16,885 nucleotides of DNA from SIG459 sp045532145 (GTDB lineage: Bacteria; Bacillota; Clostridia; Oscillospirales; Oscillospiraceae). Position numbers and translations under genes: made by a program. The notes below the pieces were generated by a model. It had not been told where the DNA came from and searched no databases. It was given only the letters and a program-made list of their open reading frames with translations. Position 1 is the stretch's first letter; each line of letters starts with the position of its first letter. Positions 5,891-13,973 of the stretch are shown piece by piece. The stretch is taken from assembly GCA_045532145.1 (NCBI GenBank), contig JAZSFJ010000063.1, positions 1 to 16,885 on the forward strand. The letters are read 5' to 3'.

Positions 5891-8800
5891 TTGAAAACAC
5901 GTCTTTACAAAAGAATAATGTCCGCCCTTGTGGCACTTGTTACACTTGTGAGCTGCTGCCTCATGGTGGGCTTCACAGACGGCGGCTTTTTCATCAGTTT
6001 TGACGGCGCCGCGGTCACAGAGCTCGGCCTGGCCAAAAACGAGAAAATCACTGTTTCCGCCGAAAATCTTCCTGAGGGCGCTCAGTACCAGTGGCAGATA
6101 TGCCTGCCCGGCAGCGAGATCTGGGTGGACATCCACGCCCAGACCGACCGCAGCCTCAGTCTGAGCTACGCCCTTCTCGGCAGTCTTCTGGATGCGGACG
6201 GAGCAGCCCGCGTCCGTTGCGCCGCGGTATCTGATGAAGAAACAGAATATACCGAGGCTGTTTTGGTGACCTCCCTTGAGGCGGAAGCCGAAGCAGAGCC
6301 GGTCAAGGTGGAAAACGCAAGTGCACCGGATCCGCTCCCCGCCCCAGTGACAGAGACGGAAGTTGATACGGAGGCTGTGGCTTATGAGGAGCTCCCCTCC
6401 GAGATGGCGACTTTCCAGCTTTCCCGGAGCGGCGAGTCTATGCTGACTTCCACTGACACAAATAACGAGGATATGATCATTCACACTGTCACCATCGAGT
6501 ATGTGTATGGGGCAGACTCCAAATTCGCCGGTCAGCGCGCGGCCCCACCTTATATTGCAGAGGTTGTGGACGGCGACACTCTGGAGGAAGGAAACGTCAT
6601 CAGCCCCGACTGCGTGGGTTATGAACCCAACATAGCCTCCATGGACCTGTCCGAATTGGGCCCGATTACCGGCAACCTTTCCTATACCGTCACCTATTCC
6701 CCCGCGGAAGTCTCCTACACCGTGCGCCACTATCAGCAGAATGTGGACGACGATGAATACACCTGGGTGGACACCACCATGGCCTCCGGTAAGACGGAAG
6801 ATCTGACCAGCGACAGCGCAGCCAAGGATTATACCGGCTTCACCGCACTCGCCCACTACCATGAAGAGATTGCTGCCGACAGCAGCACCATGGTGGACAT
6901 TTACTACGACCGCAACTACTATCTCATGTCCTTTGAGCTGGACGGCGGCTATGGCGCAGAGCCCATTTACGCCCGTTACGGCGCGGACATTTCCGTGGCA
7001 ACGCCCTATAAACCCGGCTACACCTTCGCAGGCTGGAACAGCACCATTCCCGCCACCATGCCCGCCGAGAACCGGACCTACACCGCTGGCTGGACTGCAA
7101 ATTCCGGCATAGAATATACCGTTGCATACTGGCTGGAAGACCCCAACGCCCCCGGCAGCTATAACTTCTGGGCTTCCGTACAGCGCAACGACGGCATAGC
7201 CGGAAACCCGGTGCAGGGCGAGACCTACAAGGATTACACCGTCTATTTGGATGCCGCCACAGTCAGCGCTATGGACATCTACGAGAAGCGTTATTCTCAG
7301 TACAGCCACGCTGACGAGAATATTGTCATCGAAGGCGACGGCTCCACTGTTATCAATGTCTATTACAGCAGAAATGAATATACTCTGAAGTTCTATTATG
7401 CCATGTCCAGCGGCAGCGGAACCGATGCGAAGTATTATGTTATCGGCGGCTCCACATATCGCTTCGGCGCAAGCGCCACTATCAGCGACAACGGAAACGA
7501 AATCGCCCTTTTGGACCACTATATGAAAGATTACTCTTCCGAGAGAGGACAGGTCGATGAGTTGCCTACGCTGAACGCAAGCGGAAGCGCACGCGGCTAT
7601 ACCACCGGCAGCGATTCCTCCACTGTAAGCGGAACTCAGTACCAGTATCACTATATTTCCTTCACCGCGAAGTACGGTGCAGACATCTCAGCCCTTTGGC
7701 CCTGCGCTGTATTTAATTCCGTAACCAGACTGAATACTGATAGCGATAAAAACAACACCTCCTGGGCCGGAACCGAGGCTTTCGTCAGCGCTTGGAACGG
7801 CGAGCATCATGTATACTATTCTCAGTTGAATTCCGGCAACCAGACCATTAAGGGCAATTATAATGAGCTTGATTATCAGCTTCTTTTTGATGTTGACAAA
7901 AATTACACGGATTCTTCAACAGTTGCTTACCTTTGCTTCTGGGAAAACGGTGCTGACATAGGTTGGAGCATCCCAGAACTTTACCGCTACAACATTTATG
8001 TACCGGTTCTTGACGGACAGGACATCTCTGCCCTGAGCACCAAAGAATACAAGGGCACGACATACTATCTCCTCGCCACTTATGACACGGTGGACAACTC
8101 CTCCGTTGGTGAGCAGACAGCCCCCGCAATTAACGGCTATTCGTATACTGACGAATATACCTCTGAAACTCTGCACAAATCCAACGGCGGCCAAATCATC
8201 TACAATCCAGTGGATAACCCCATTCTCTACGATGCAGACGGCAATCTCATCTATAAAGAAGCACATACAGTCAACTTCTTCTACGAGCGGGAAAGCCACA
8301 CGCTGAAGTTCGTAAACGGCACACAGGAGTATGCCCAGACCGTGTATTTCGGCGAGGAGATTTCCGGCAAGGCTCCCACAAATCTGGAGTACTACGACGA
8401 TTCTCTGAAAGACCTTTACGAGTTTGACGGCTGGTACACCACCTCCAACGCCATCTCCGGCACAAAGTTTGAGCTCAGCGGCACCACTATGCCCGACAGC
8501 GCCCTTACTCTCTACGCCAACTGGACTCTTATCACCCACGATGTTAAAATTTATCCCACGGAAGCCGATGCCAAAAACGGCAGCAACCAAATCGGCACTA
8601 CCGTGGCCGTAACCCACGACCAACCGGTCCCCGAGGGGTCCCATCCCGATGAATCGAAGCTGTCCAACGGCGATGCAAGCTTCATCGGCTGGTTCTACAA
8701 GGATGCAGGCGGCGATGAGCGGGCCTTTGACTTTGCCACCATGACCATCACCCAGGATATGACGGTCTACGCCAAGTGGCGCAGCAATGTGATGAAAGCG

Positions 8801-11800
8801 GTGGAGATCCACTATGTTGTGGAAGACAGCAGCGGCAACCACACCCAAATCGCAGACACCGAGTCCCTTATGCTCCGCGTGGGACAGGCCCGCACCTTCG
8901 ATGCCAAAACCGGCAATTCTCTGTATGAGGCCTACCGTACCGGCTGCTTCCCCACAACAGCTTCCCACTCCATTACACCTACAGAGGACGATTTGGATAG
9001 CGAAGAGCCCATCAGCTATACCTTTGTATACAAGAAGTACGGCAAAGTTCCCTATCAGGTAGAGTTCTATGTGCAGGAAGCTGATGGAACACTAAGGCCC
9101 GCGTTCAAGACCGAAAACGGCAAGGCTGTGTTCATGGAAACCTACGATTCCACCGCCACCGCCTATGTTGAGCAGCACTGGAACAACGACAAGGCTGTTG
9201 TTACCGAGCTGTACATCCCCGACGACTTGTCTGATCCCACATGGTCGCTTCCCGACAACTATGTCCCCAGCGCCCTGAAGATTCAGAAAATCATTGTCCC
9301 AAGCACCACAGACCCCGAGACAAATATCGAAGCAAACACGATCCGGTTTGTCTATACCTACACAGACCCGGTGGTTGACCCCGATAACCCCGGCACCCCC
9401 GTCTATAAGGCCAGATATTTGGTGCAGCATTTCATCCAGAGCTCCACGGACACTTCCATCTATAATCTGTATACTTACTCGGACGAGGAGGGTCTCTCCG
9501 GAGAAACCGCCTCCGCAAGCCCCATTTCCATCCCCGGCTATACATACAGCTATGAAGTGACCGATGCAAACAAGCAGACAGGAACAAACCTGAGCAAAGG
9601 AACGGACGGCGCAGCGGATGTTATGTCCGGCATCATTGATGCGGACGACTCTCTGGAGCTGAACTTCTATTACACCGTCAACTCCTATCCCTATCAGGTA
9701 ATGTATCTGGAAGAGACCACCAACCGCATTCTGAAAGAGACCAGGACCACGGACAGCAACGGAAATCCCCTCTCCGGTCTTTACGGCTCCAAGGTGACGG
9801 AGAACTATGAGCCCATCGACGGCTACGATGTGGATGCCACAAGCAAGAGCATCTATATCCAGATGGAAGCCGACAGCAAAGCCAGCATCAACACCATCAA
9901 GTTCTACTATAAGCTCAAGAGCGCAGAATTGCTTTTGACAAAGACTGTTGAGCTGGATGCCACCCAAGCCGCGCAGGAAGGCATTTCTAAAATTCCCCCA
10001 TGGGTATTCCAGCAGGACTTTGTATTTACCATCCATCAGCCGGACGGTTATCCAAAGTCAGTCTATCACTATACCTTCAAAGATGCTGATGGCAACACCA
10101 CCGAAAAGAGTGTCAGCGCAGGAACTCAGGACATCGTAGTCAGCCTGAAGCACGGCGAGAGCATCCAGCTCCACGACCTTCCCATGGGCAGCTACGAAGT
10201 AACCGAGACCTACGTTCCCGGCTTCCGCACTTCTGTGAACAGCTATATCGCACAGACCCATCCTGTGACCTTGGATAAGGACGGCGAAGTGGAAACACTT
10301 GCTTTCCTGAACAGCTTCCCCTTCTATACCGGCGATCTTGTGATCATGAAGAACGTGACCAAGCAGGATGAAAGTGACCCCGATGCCACCGAGGCCTACA
10401 AGGTCAGCGTTGTGCTGAACCCCGATAATTCTACCCGCGAAGTTGACCGCGTGATAACATGGAAAAATGCCGGCGCAACGGAGGAATCGACATTCACGGT
10501 TCCCGCGCTCAGCGAGACCAGCACGGCAACGGAGTTCACTTTTGAAGTGCAGGTTCCCGTGGGCGGTGAAGTGAAGATGGAAGGTGTGCCTGTTGGCAGC
10601 TTCATAGTCACGGAAGAAGTGAAGGGTTCTGTTGGGTATATCTATGACTACTACACCGTCAAATACAACAAGGCCGTGCATGAAAACGATGAAGTTACCG
10701 GTACAAATCACGTAGTAAGCGGCAGTATTCACGGCGGACATCCCACGGCAGTCACCTTCAACAACACCTACAAAAAAGGCAGCTTAAATGTCAGCAAGAC
10801 CGTTACTCAGGAATACGAAAACGACAACTGGCAGAGCGCTACCTTTACATTCACCATCACCGGCACAACGGAGCTGCCTGACGGTGAATACAGGGTTGAC
10901 GGCGCAATAGTCAATGTTTCCGGCGGCGTTGTCAGTGTAAAAAACAGCGACGGAAATGACCCCACTATAAGCATTAATAAAAGCGAAGGTACGACCAGTT
11001 GGTCCGGAAATCTGAGCTTTTCAAATCTCCCTGCCGGTTACTATACTGTGACGGAGACTTCGTCCACGGGCGGACTGGAGCAGTACATAACCATCCCTGA
11101 GTCCGGCAAGTATGAGAATCTGCTTGTCAACAACACAGCAGTGCCCACCGAGGCTAAGTTTACCAACACCTATAAGCGCACTACCGGCAATTTGCAGGTG
11201 GGCAAGGAAATCGTGATAGTGACCGAGGGAACCCTTATCGATACAAATCAGGAGTTCACCTTTGAAGTTACTCTGAAGGACACGGCGCTGACAGGCAGCT
11301 TCCTCTGCGCTGTAAAGACAAAGGACACCCACACCACCGTTGAGGGAAGCATAACTTCCATCAATGCGGACAGCGAGGGCAAGCTGAGCTTCAATCTGAA
11401 GCACAACCAGTATATTCTCATTAAGGACCTGCCTGTGGGCGAGTATCTGGTAAAGGAGCTGGCCGTTGAGGGCTATGACAGCTCTTTTGGCAACATCAGC
11501 GACGGCAATCAGTACAGCGTGGACCCCGCCACCATAAAAACAGGCGAGACCACCGTCCTGAACTGCCAGAACGCTTACCCGGTTTATTATTCCAATCTTA
11601 TTGTCAGCAAGACGGTTGTGACCCCCGCGGGCTATCCCGCAGGAGATACCGCACCCGAGGATGACGTATTCTTCTTCACTGTCAGCTTTAGCAACTACAG
11701 CAGCAAGGTTGACCTCTCCAAGGGCATCAGCGCCAAGTTCTACGACAGCGCGGACGATACCACGGCGAGAGAAGTGGCCCTGAGCGTTACGGACAACAGC

Positions 11801-12361
11801 CTGAGCTTTACCCTGAAAAACGGGGAGTGGGTAGACCTCAATCTGCCCGCCTGCACCTACACCATCAGCGAGACCGGAATGACCAGCACCGTCAACAGCG
11901 GCAGTCTGGAGGACCACTACACTGTGGGCTTCACGGTAAACGGTACCGAGGGCGCAGCAGGCACAGCCTACGGACTGGCCACGGGCGAGATGGAAAAGCT
12001 AGTATTCACCAACACCTATAAGCGCCATTATGGCGAGCTGATCATTGAGCAGAAGGATATGCGCGCAACAGACAGCGGAGTGTATCAGGTGCTTAGAGAA
12101 GATAACACCGTGCTTGCCAACGTTATGCTCACAGGCACAGAGTCCGTAATCATCCGCCGCGTTCCCGTAGGAGTATACACTGTGCGTGAGATTACCGGCA
12201 ACTGGACTTGGGCCTACGAAGACCCGACCGTGAGCCCGGACGGAGCCCAGGTCGACCTTAGAGTCAACGCATCTGCAAAGGTCACCTTCACCCACAGCAG
12301 CTCAGACCCCGATTGGCTCCACGGAGAGAACCATAAAGAAGTAGAAGTAAAAACCAACTGA
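5891..12361 (+). CDS. Giant repeat surface protein (InlB/MucBP-like and CnaB-like domains), probable adhesin or stalk
   Basis: This protein of about 2,156 residues is exported by an N-terminal signal (basic to residue 8, hydrophobic 10-27; LVSC at 19-22 could be a lipobox). An Ig-like segment (about 50-120) and an acidic linker come first. Then follow MucBP/InlB-type repeats, clearest at about 340-405 (MSFELDGG ... GYTFAGW), 803-877 and 883-963, and further MucBP-like segments to about 1340. Six CnaB-like domains fill the C-terminal third, starting at about 1346, 1481, 1630, 1766, 1900 and 2047. Most have the Lys (e.g. LNVSKTV), Glu (YTVTET) and Asn (FTNTYK) expected for internal isopeptide bonds; the sixth lacks the Asn. 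There is no LPXTG-type signal; it ends WLHGENHKEVEVKTN. The TTG at 5891 is chosen for AAGGAGGG 6 bases upstream; an ATG at 5732 would overlap the preceding gene by over 130 bases. Confidence 0.85.
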   Translation: MKTRLYKRIMSALVALVTLVSCCLMVGFTDGGFFISFDGAAVTELGLAKNEKITVSAENLPEGAQYQWQICLPGSEIWVDIHAQTDRSLSLSYALLGSLLDADGAARVRCAAVSDEETEYTEAVLVTSLEAEAEAEPVKVENASAPDPLPAPVTETEVDTEAVAYEELPSEMATFQLSRSGESMLTSTDTNNEDMIIHTVTIEYVYGADSKFAGQRAAPPYIAEVVDGDTLEEGNVISPDCVGYEPNIASMDLSELGPITGNLSYTVTYSPAEVSYTVRHYQQNVDDDEYTWVDTTMASGKTEDLTSDSAAKDYTGFTALAHYHEEIAADSSTMVDIYYDRNYYLMSFELDGGYGAEPIYARYGADISVATPYKPGYTFAGWNSTIPATMPAENRTYTAGWTANSGIEYTVAYWLEDPNAPGSYNFWASVQRNDGIAGNPVQGETYKDYTVYLDAATVSAMDIYEKRYSQYSHADENIVIEGDGSTVINVYYSRNEYTLKFYYAMSSGSGTDAKYYVIGGSTYRFGASATISDNGNEIALLDHYMKDYSSERGQVDELPTLNASGSARGYTTGSDSSTVSGTQYQYHYISFTAKYGADISALWPCAVFNSVTRLNTDSDKNNTSWAGTEAFVSAWNGEHHVYYSQLNSGNQTIKGNYNELDYQLLFDVDKNYTDSSTVAYLCFWENGADIGWSIPELYRYNIYVPVLDGQDISALSTKEYKGTTYYLLATYDTVDNSSVGEQTAPAINGYSYTDEYTSETLHKSNGGQIIYNPVDNPILYDADGNLIYKEAHTVNFFYERESHTLKFVNGTQEYAQTVYFGEEISGKAPTNLEYYDDSLKDLYEFDGWYTTSNAISGTKFELSGTTMPDSALTLYANWTLITHDVKIYPTEADAKNGSNQIGTTVAVTHDQPVPEGSHPDESKLSNGDASFIGWFYKDAGGDERAFDFATMTITQDMTVYAKWRSNVMKAVEIHYVVEDSSGNHTQIADTESLMLRVGQARTFDAKTGNSLYEAYRTGCFPTTASHSITPTEDDLDSEEPISYTFVYKKYGKVPYQVEFYVQEADGTLRPAFKTENGKAVFMETYDSTATAYVEQHWNNDKAVVTELYIPDDLSDPTWSLPDNYVPSALKIQKIIVPSTTDPETNIEANTIRFVYTYTDPVVDPDNPGTPVYKARYLVQHFIQSSTDTSIYNLYTYSDEEGLSGETASASPISIPGYTYSYEVTDANKQTGTNLSKGTDGAADVMSGIIDADDSLELNFYYTVNSYPYQVMYLEETTNRILKETRTTDSNGNPLSGLYGSKVTENYEPIDGYDVDATSKSIYIQMEADSKASINTIKFYYKLKSAELLLTKTVELDATQAAQEGISKIPPWVFQQDFVFTIHQPDGYPKSVYHYTFKDADGNTTEKSVSAGTQDIVVSLKHGESIQLHDLPMGSYEVTETYVPGFRTSVNSYIAQTHPVTLDKDGEVETLAFLNSFPFYTGDLVIMKNVTKQDESDPDATEAYKVSVVLNPDNSTREVDRVITWKNAGATEESTFTVPALSETSTATEFTFEVQVPVGGEVKMEGVPVGSFIVTEEVKGSVGYIYDYYTVKYNKAVHENDEVTGTNHVVSGSIHGGHPTAVTFNNTYKKGSLNVSKTVTQEYENDNWQSATFTFTITGTTELPDGEYRVDGAIVNVSGGVVSVKNSDGNDPTISINKSEGTTSWSGNLSFSNLPAGYYTVTETSSTGGLEQYITIPESGKYENLLVNNTAVPTEAKFTNTYKRTTGNLQVGKEIVIVTEGTLIDTNQEFTFEVTLKDTALTGSFLCAVKTKDTHTTVEGSITSINADSEGKLSFNLKHNQYILIKDLPVGEYLVKELAVEGYDSSFGNISDGNQYSVDPATIKTGETTVLNCQNAYPVYYSNLIVSKTVVTPAGYPAGDTAPEDDVFFFTVSFSNYSSKVDLSKGISAKFYDSADDTTAREVALSVTDNSLSFTLKNGEWVDLNLPACTYTISETGMTSTVNSGSLEDHYTVGFTVNGTEGAAGTAYGLATGEMEKLVFTNTYKRHYGELIIEQKDMRATDSGVYQVLREDNTVLANVMLTGTESVIIRRVPVGVYTVREITGNWTWAYEDPTVSPDGAQVDLRVNASAKVTFTHSSSDPDWLHGENHKEVEVKTN

Positions 12362-12378
12362 CGAAAGGAGGTGGACTG

Positions 12379-12954
12379 ATGGCCCACGGAAGACATTTAG
12401 CAAAAAAACCGAAGAGAAGACTTTGGCCCGCATGGCTGCTTATAGCTGTTGTAGTGCTTGCAGCCTCTTTCGGTGGAGTTGCGGCATATCTGTCCACCTC
12501 TGCCGGACCTGTGGATAACAGCTTCAGTGTTGATACGGAGAAAAACCCCGATATAAGTGATGCTTATAAAGTCAGCAACACCAACACCGGCTACTCTGTC
12601 TATGTTCGCGCGGTCTTGGTAGTCAACTGGAAAGACAGCGACGGGAACGTACTGTCTGAGTATCCTAAAGCCGGAGAGGACTATGCCATTGTTATGAATA
12701 CAGCCCAGTGGACTGAGCATGGCGGCTTCTGGTACTACAATTCAGATGTCGCTCCCGGTGCTTACACCGAGCCGCTAATCACCAGCCTGACGGCGATAAG
12801 CGAACAAAGCGGCTATACTCTTACCGCCGAGATCGCCGCTCAGACCATACAAGCTCTTGGCAGCACGGATGTGGATGGCGCTCCCTACACCGATGGCATA
12901 CCTGCTGTCGAGGACACCTGGGGTGTCAGCATTCCCATCAGCAACGGAGGCTGA
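12379..12954 (+). CDS. SipW-dependent-like exported protein (fifth small subunit)
   Basis: This 191-residue protein has a basic N-terminus with His and Lys, a hydrophobic segment at about 15-36 (WPAWLLIAVVVLAASFGGVA), then AYLSTSAGPVDNSFSVD. That fits the aY(l/f)(t/s)...N.F.v pattern seen after the signal in many SipW-dependent proteins. The mature part has GYSVYVRAVLVVNWKDSDGN and a later FWYYNSDVAPGAYTEPL, an arrangement (vyvR..vv.W ... yYY...v.pG..t..l) I associate with this class. There is no anchor or sorting signal. It has the best ribosome binding site in the locus (AAAGGAGGTG, 5 bases before the ATG). It lies between the giant protein and the sortase, which suggests a role at the outer or assembly end of the structure; the exact function is not known. 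Confidence 0.75.
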   Translation: MAHGRHLAKKPKRRLWPAWLLIAVVVLAASFGGVAAYLSTSAGPVDNSFSVDTEKNPDISDAYKVSNTNTGYSVYVRAVLVVNWKDSDGNVLSEYPKAGEDYAIVMNTAQWTEHGGFWYYNSDVAPGAYTEPLITSLTAISEQSGYTLTAEIAAQTIQALGSTDVDGAPYTDGIPAVEDTWGVSIPISNGG

Positions 12955-12956
12955 GC

Positions 12957-13766
12957 ATGAGAGGCCCTGTAAGAATAATTTTAATAGTGTTTTTTGCCTG
13001 CGTCTTCCTCCTTTCCGGGTGGAAGGCGCTGGACTACATTAGGGAGTACCGTGCCGGTCAGAATAGCTACGGCGAGCTGGAGCAGTATATGAACTTGCCC
13101 GATCCCACACCCAGCCCGGAGCCCGAAAAGCTTCCCGAGAATACGGAAGCGCCCCAGGAGACGGCCCCCCAGTACCCGGTGGACGATACCCTGTGGCCGG
13201 AGGTGGATTTTGAGGCGCTCAGCCTCAGCTGCCCGGACATTGTGGGCTGGCTTTACATTGAGGGCACAAAGATCAACTATCCCGTAGTCCAGGGTGAGGA
13301 TAACGACTATTATCTCCACCGGCTGGCAGACGGCAGCTATAACGATGCCGGTTCCCTCTTTGTGGATGCCTATATCGCCTCTGATATGTCCGAGGCGAAC
13401 ACCGTCATTTACGGCCACTGGCGGCGGGACGGCTCCATGTTCTATGACCTCCATAACTACAAGGAGCAGGAATTTTTCGATGAACACCCCGAGGGACTTT
13501 TTTTAACTCCCGAAAGCAGGTATAAGCTCAGATTTTTCTCCGGCTATGTGGCGGAAGTCACGGAAAGCGCCTGGGAAACCGAGTTTGAAAATACGGAATT
13601 TGAAGCCTGGCTTGAAGAAACTGCCTCAAAATCCTGCTTCGATGCGGGCTTTGAGCCCGCTGCAGAGGACAAAGTGGTGACCCTCTCCACCTGCAGCTAT
13701 GAATTTTATAACGCCCGCTTCATAATGCACGCAGTCGCTGTGGATTATGGTCCGGGAGAGCAGTGA
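12957..13766 (+). CDS. Class B-type sortase
   Basis: This 269-residue membrane-anchored transpeptidase cleaves a sorting motif and joins the protein to peptidoglycan or to another pilin. An N-terminal membrane helix lies at about 5-22, followed by a Pro/Glu-rich linker at about 45-78 and the sortase domain from about 80. Catalytic residues are His154 (YGHWRRDGSMF), Cys246 (TLSTCSYEF) and Arg254 (NARFIMHAV). The YGH...MF...L form and the acidic helix-rich stretch before the Cys fit class B. The ATG is 2 bases after the previous stop, with GGAGG 6 bases upstream. The only plausible local substrate is the VPKTG protein at 3213. Class B sortases can also polymerise pili (Streptococcus pyogenes SrtC of the T-antigen pilus), so polymerisation cannot be excluded. 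It ends the locus before a terminator cluster. Confidence 0.92.
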   Translation: MRGPVRIILIVFFACVFLLSGWKALDYIREYRAGQNSYGELEQYMNLPDPTPSPEPEKLPENTEAPQETAPQYPVDDTLWPEVDFEALSLSCPDIVGWLYIEGTKINYPVVQGEDNDYYLHRLADGSYNDAGSLFVDAYIASDMSEANTVIYGHWRRDGSMFYDLHNYKEQEFFDEHPEGLFLTPESRYKLRFFSGYVAEVTESAWETEFENTEFEAWLEETASKSCFDAGFEPAAEDKVVTLSTCSYEFYNARFIMHAVAVDYGPGEQ

Positions 13767-13821
13767 ATCATAATTCCCTTGCGTGCACTGCCCCATATGC
13801 GATTATCTATGCACTTATGCA

Positions 13822-13853
13822 CTAAATCCCCCTCTGACGAGGGGGGGATTTAG
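13822..13853. repeat. Inverted repeat after the sortase gene
   Basis: CTAAATCCCCCTC (13822-13834) pairs with GAGGGGGGGATTTAG (13839-13853), with one or two extra G. There is no T-tract. It may be another dispersed hairpin or part of the operon's 3' end. Confidence 0.5.
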
Positions 13854-13860
13854 ACTTATC

Positions 13861-13904
13861 GAAAAACCGGACAAAGCCACGCTTACTGTGAGTCGGGTTT
13901 TTCT
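13861..13904 (+). terminator. Terminator-like hairpin
   Basis: GAAAAACCGGAC (13861-13872) pairs with GTCGGGTTTTTC (13892-13903) apart from one central G-G mismatch, with a long loop. The T-run is part of the 3' arm on the + strand. It probably ends some sortase-operon transcripts. Confidence 0.5.
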
Positions 13905-13957
13905 AAAAAAACAACACCCACACCTGTTCAAACGAAGTCGGTGTGGGTGTTTTTTTA
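13905..13957. terminator. Bidirectional intrinsic terminator between convergent genes
   Basis: ACACCCACACC (13914-13924) pairs perfectly with GGTGTGGGTGT (13940-13950). A run of T follows on the + strand (13950-13956) and a run of A precedes it (13905-13911), which gives a T-tract on the minus strand too. It sits between the sortase (+) and the LCP gene (-). Confidence 0.85.
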
Positions 13958-13973
13958 CCCTATATAAATGGAT

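Noticed and set aside
5852..7651. 599-codon open frame on the minus strand opposite the giant gene (with similar long minus frames at 7916-8968, 9092-10036 and 11021-11917)
   Set aside because: The + strand frame has recognisable CnaB/InlB domains. The minus frames are low-complexity in Gly, Val, Ala and His, as expected from the complement of a biased gene, and lack family motifs.
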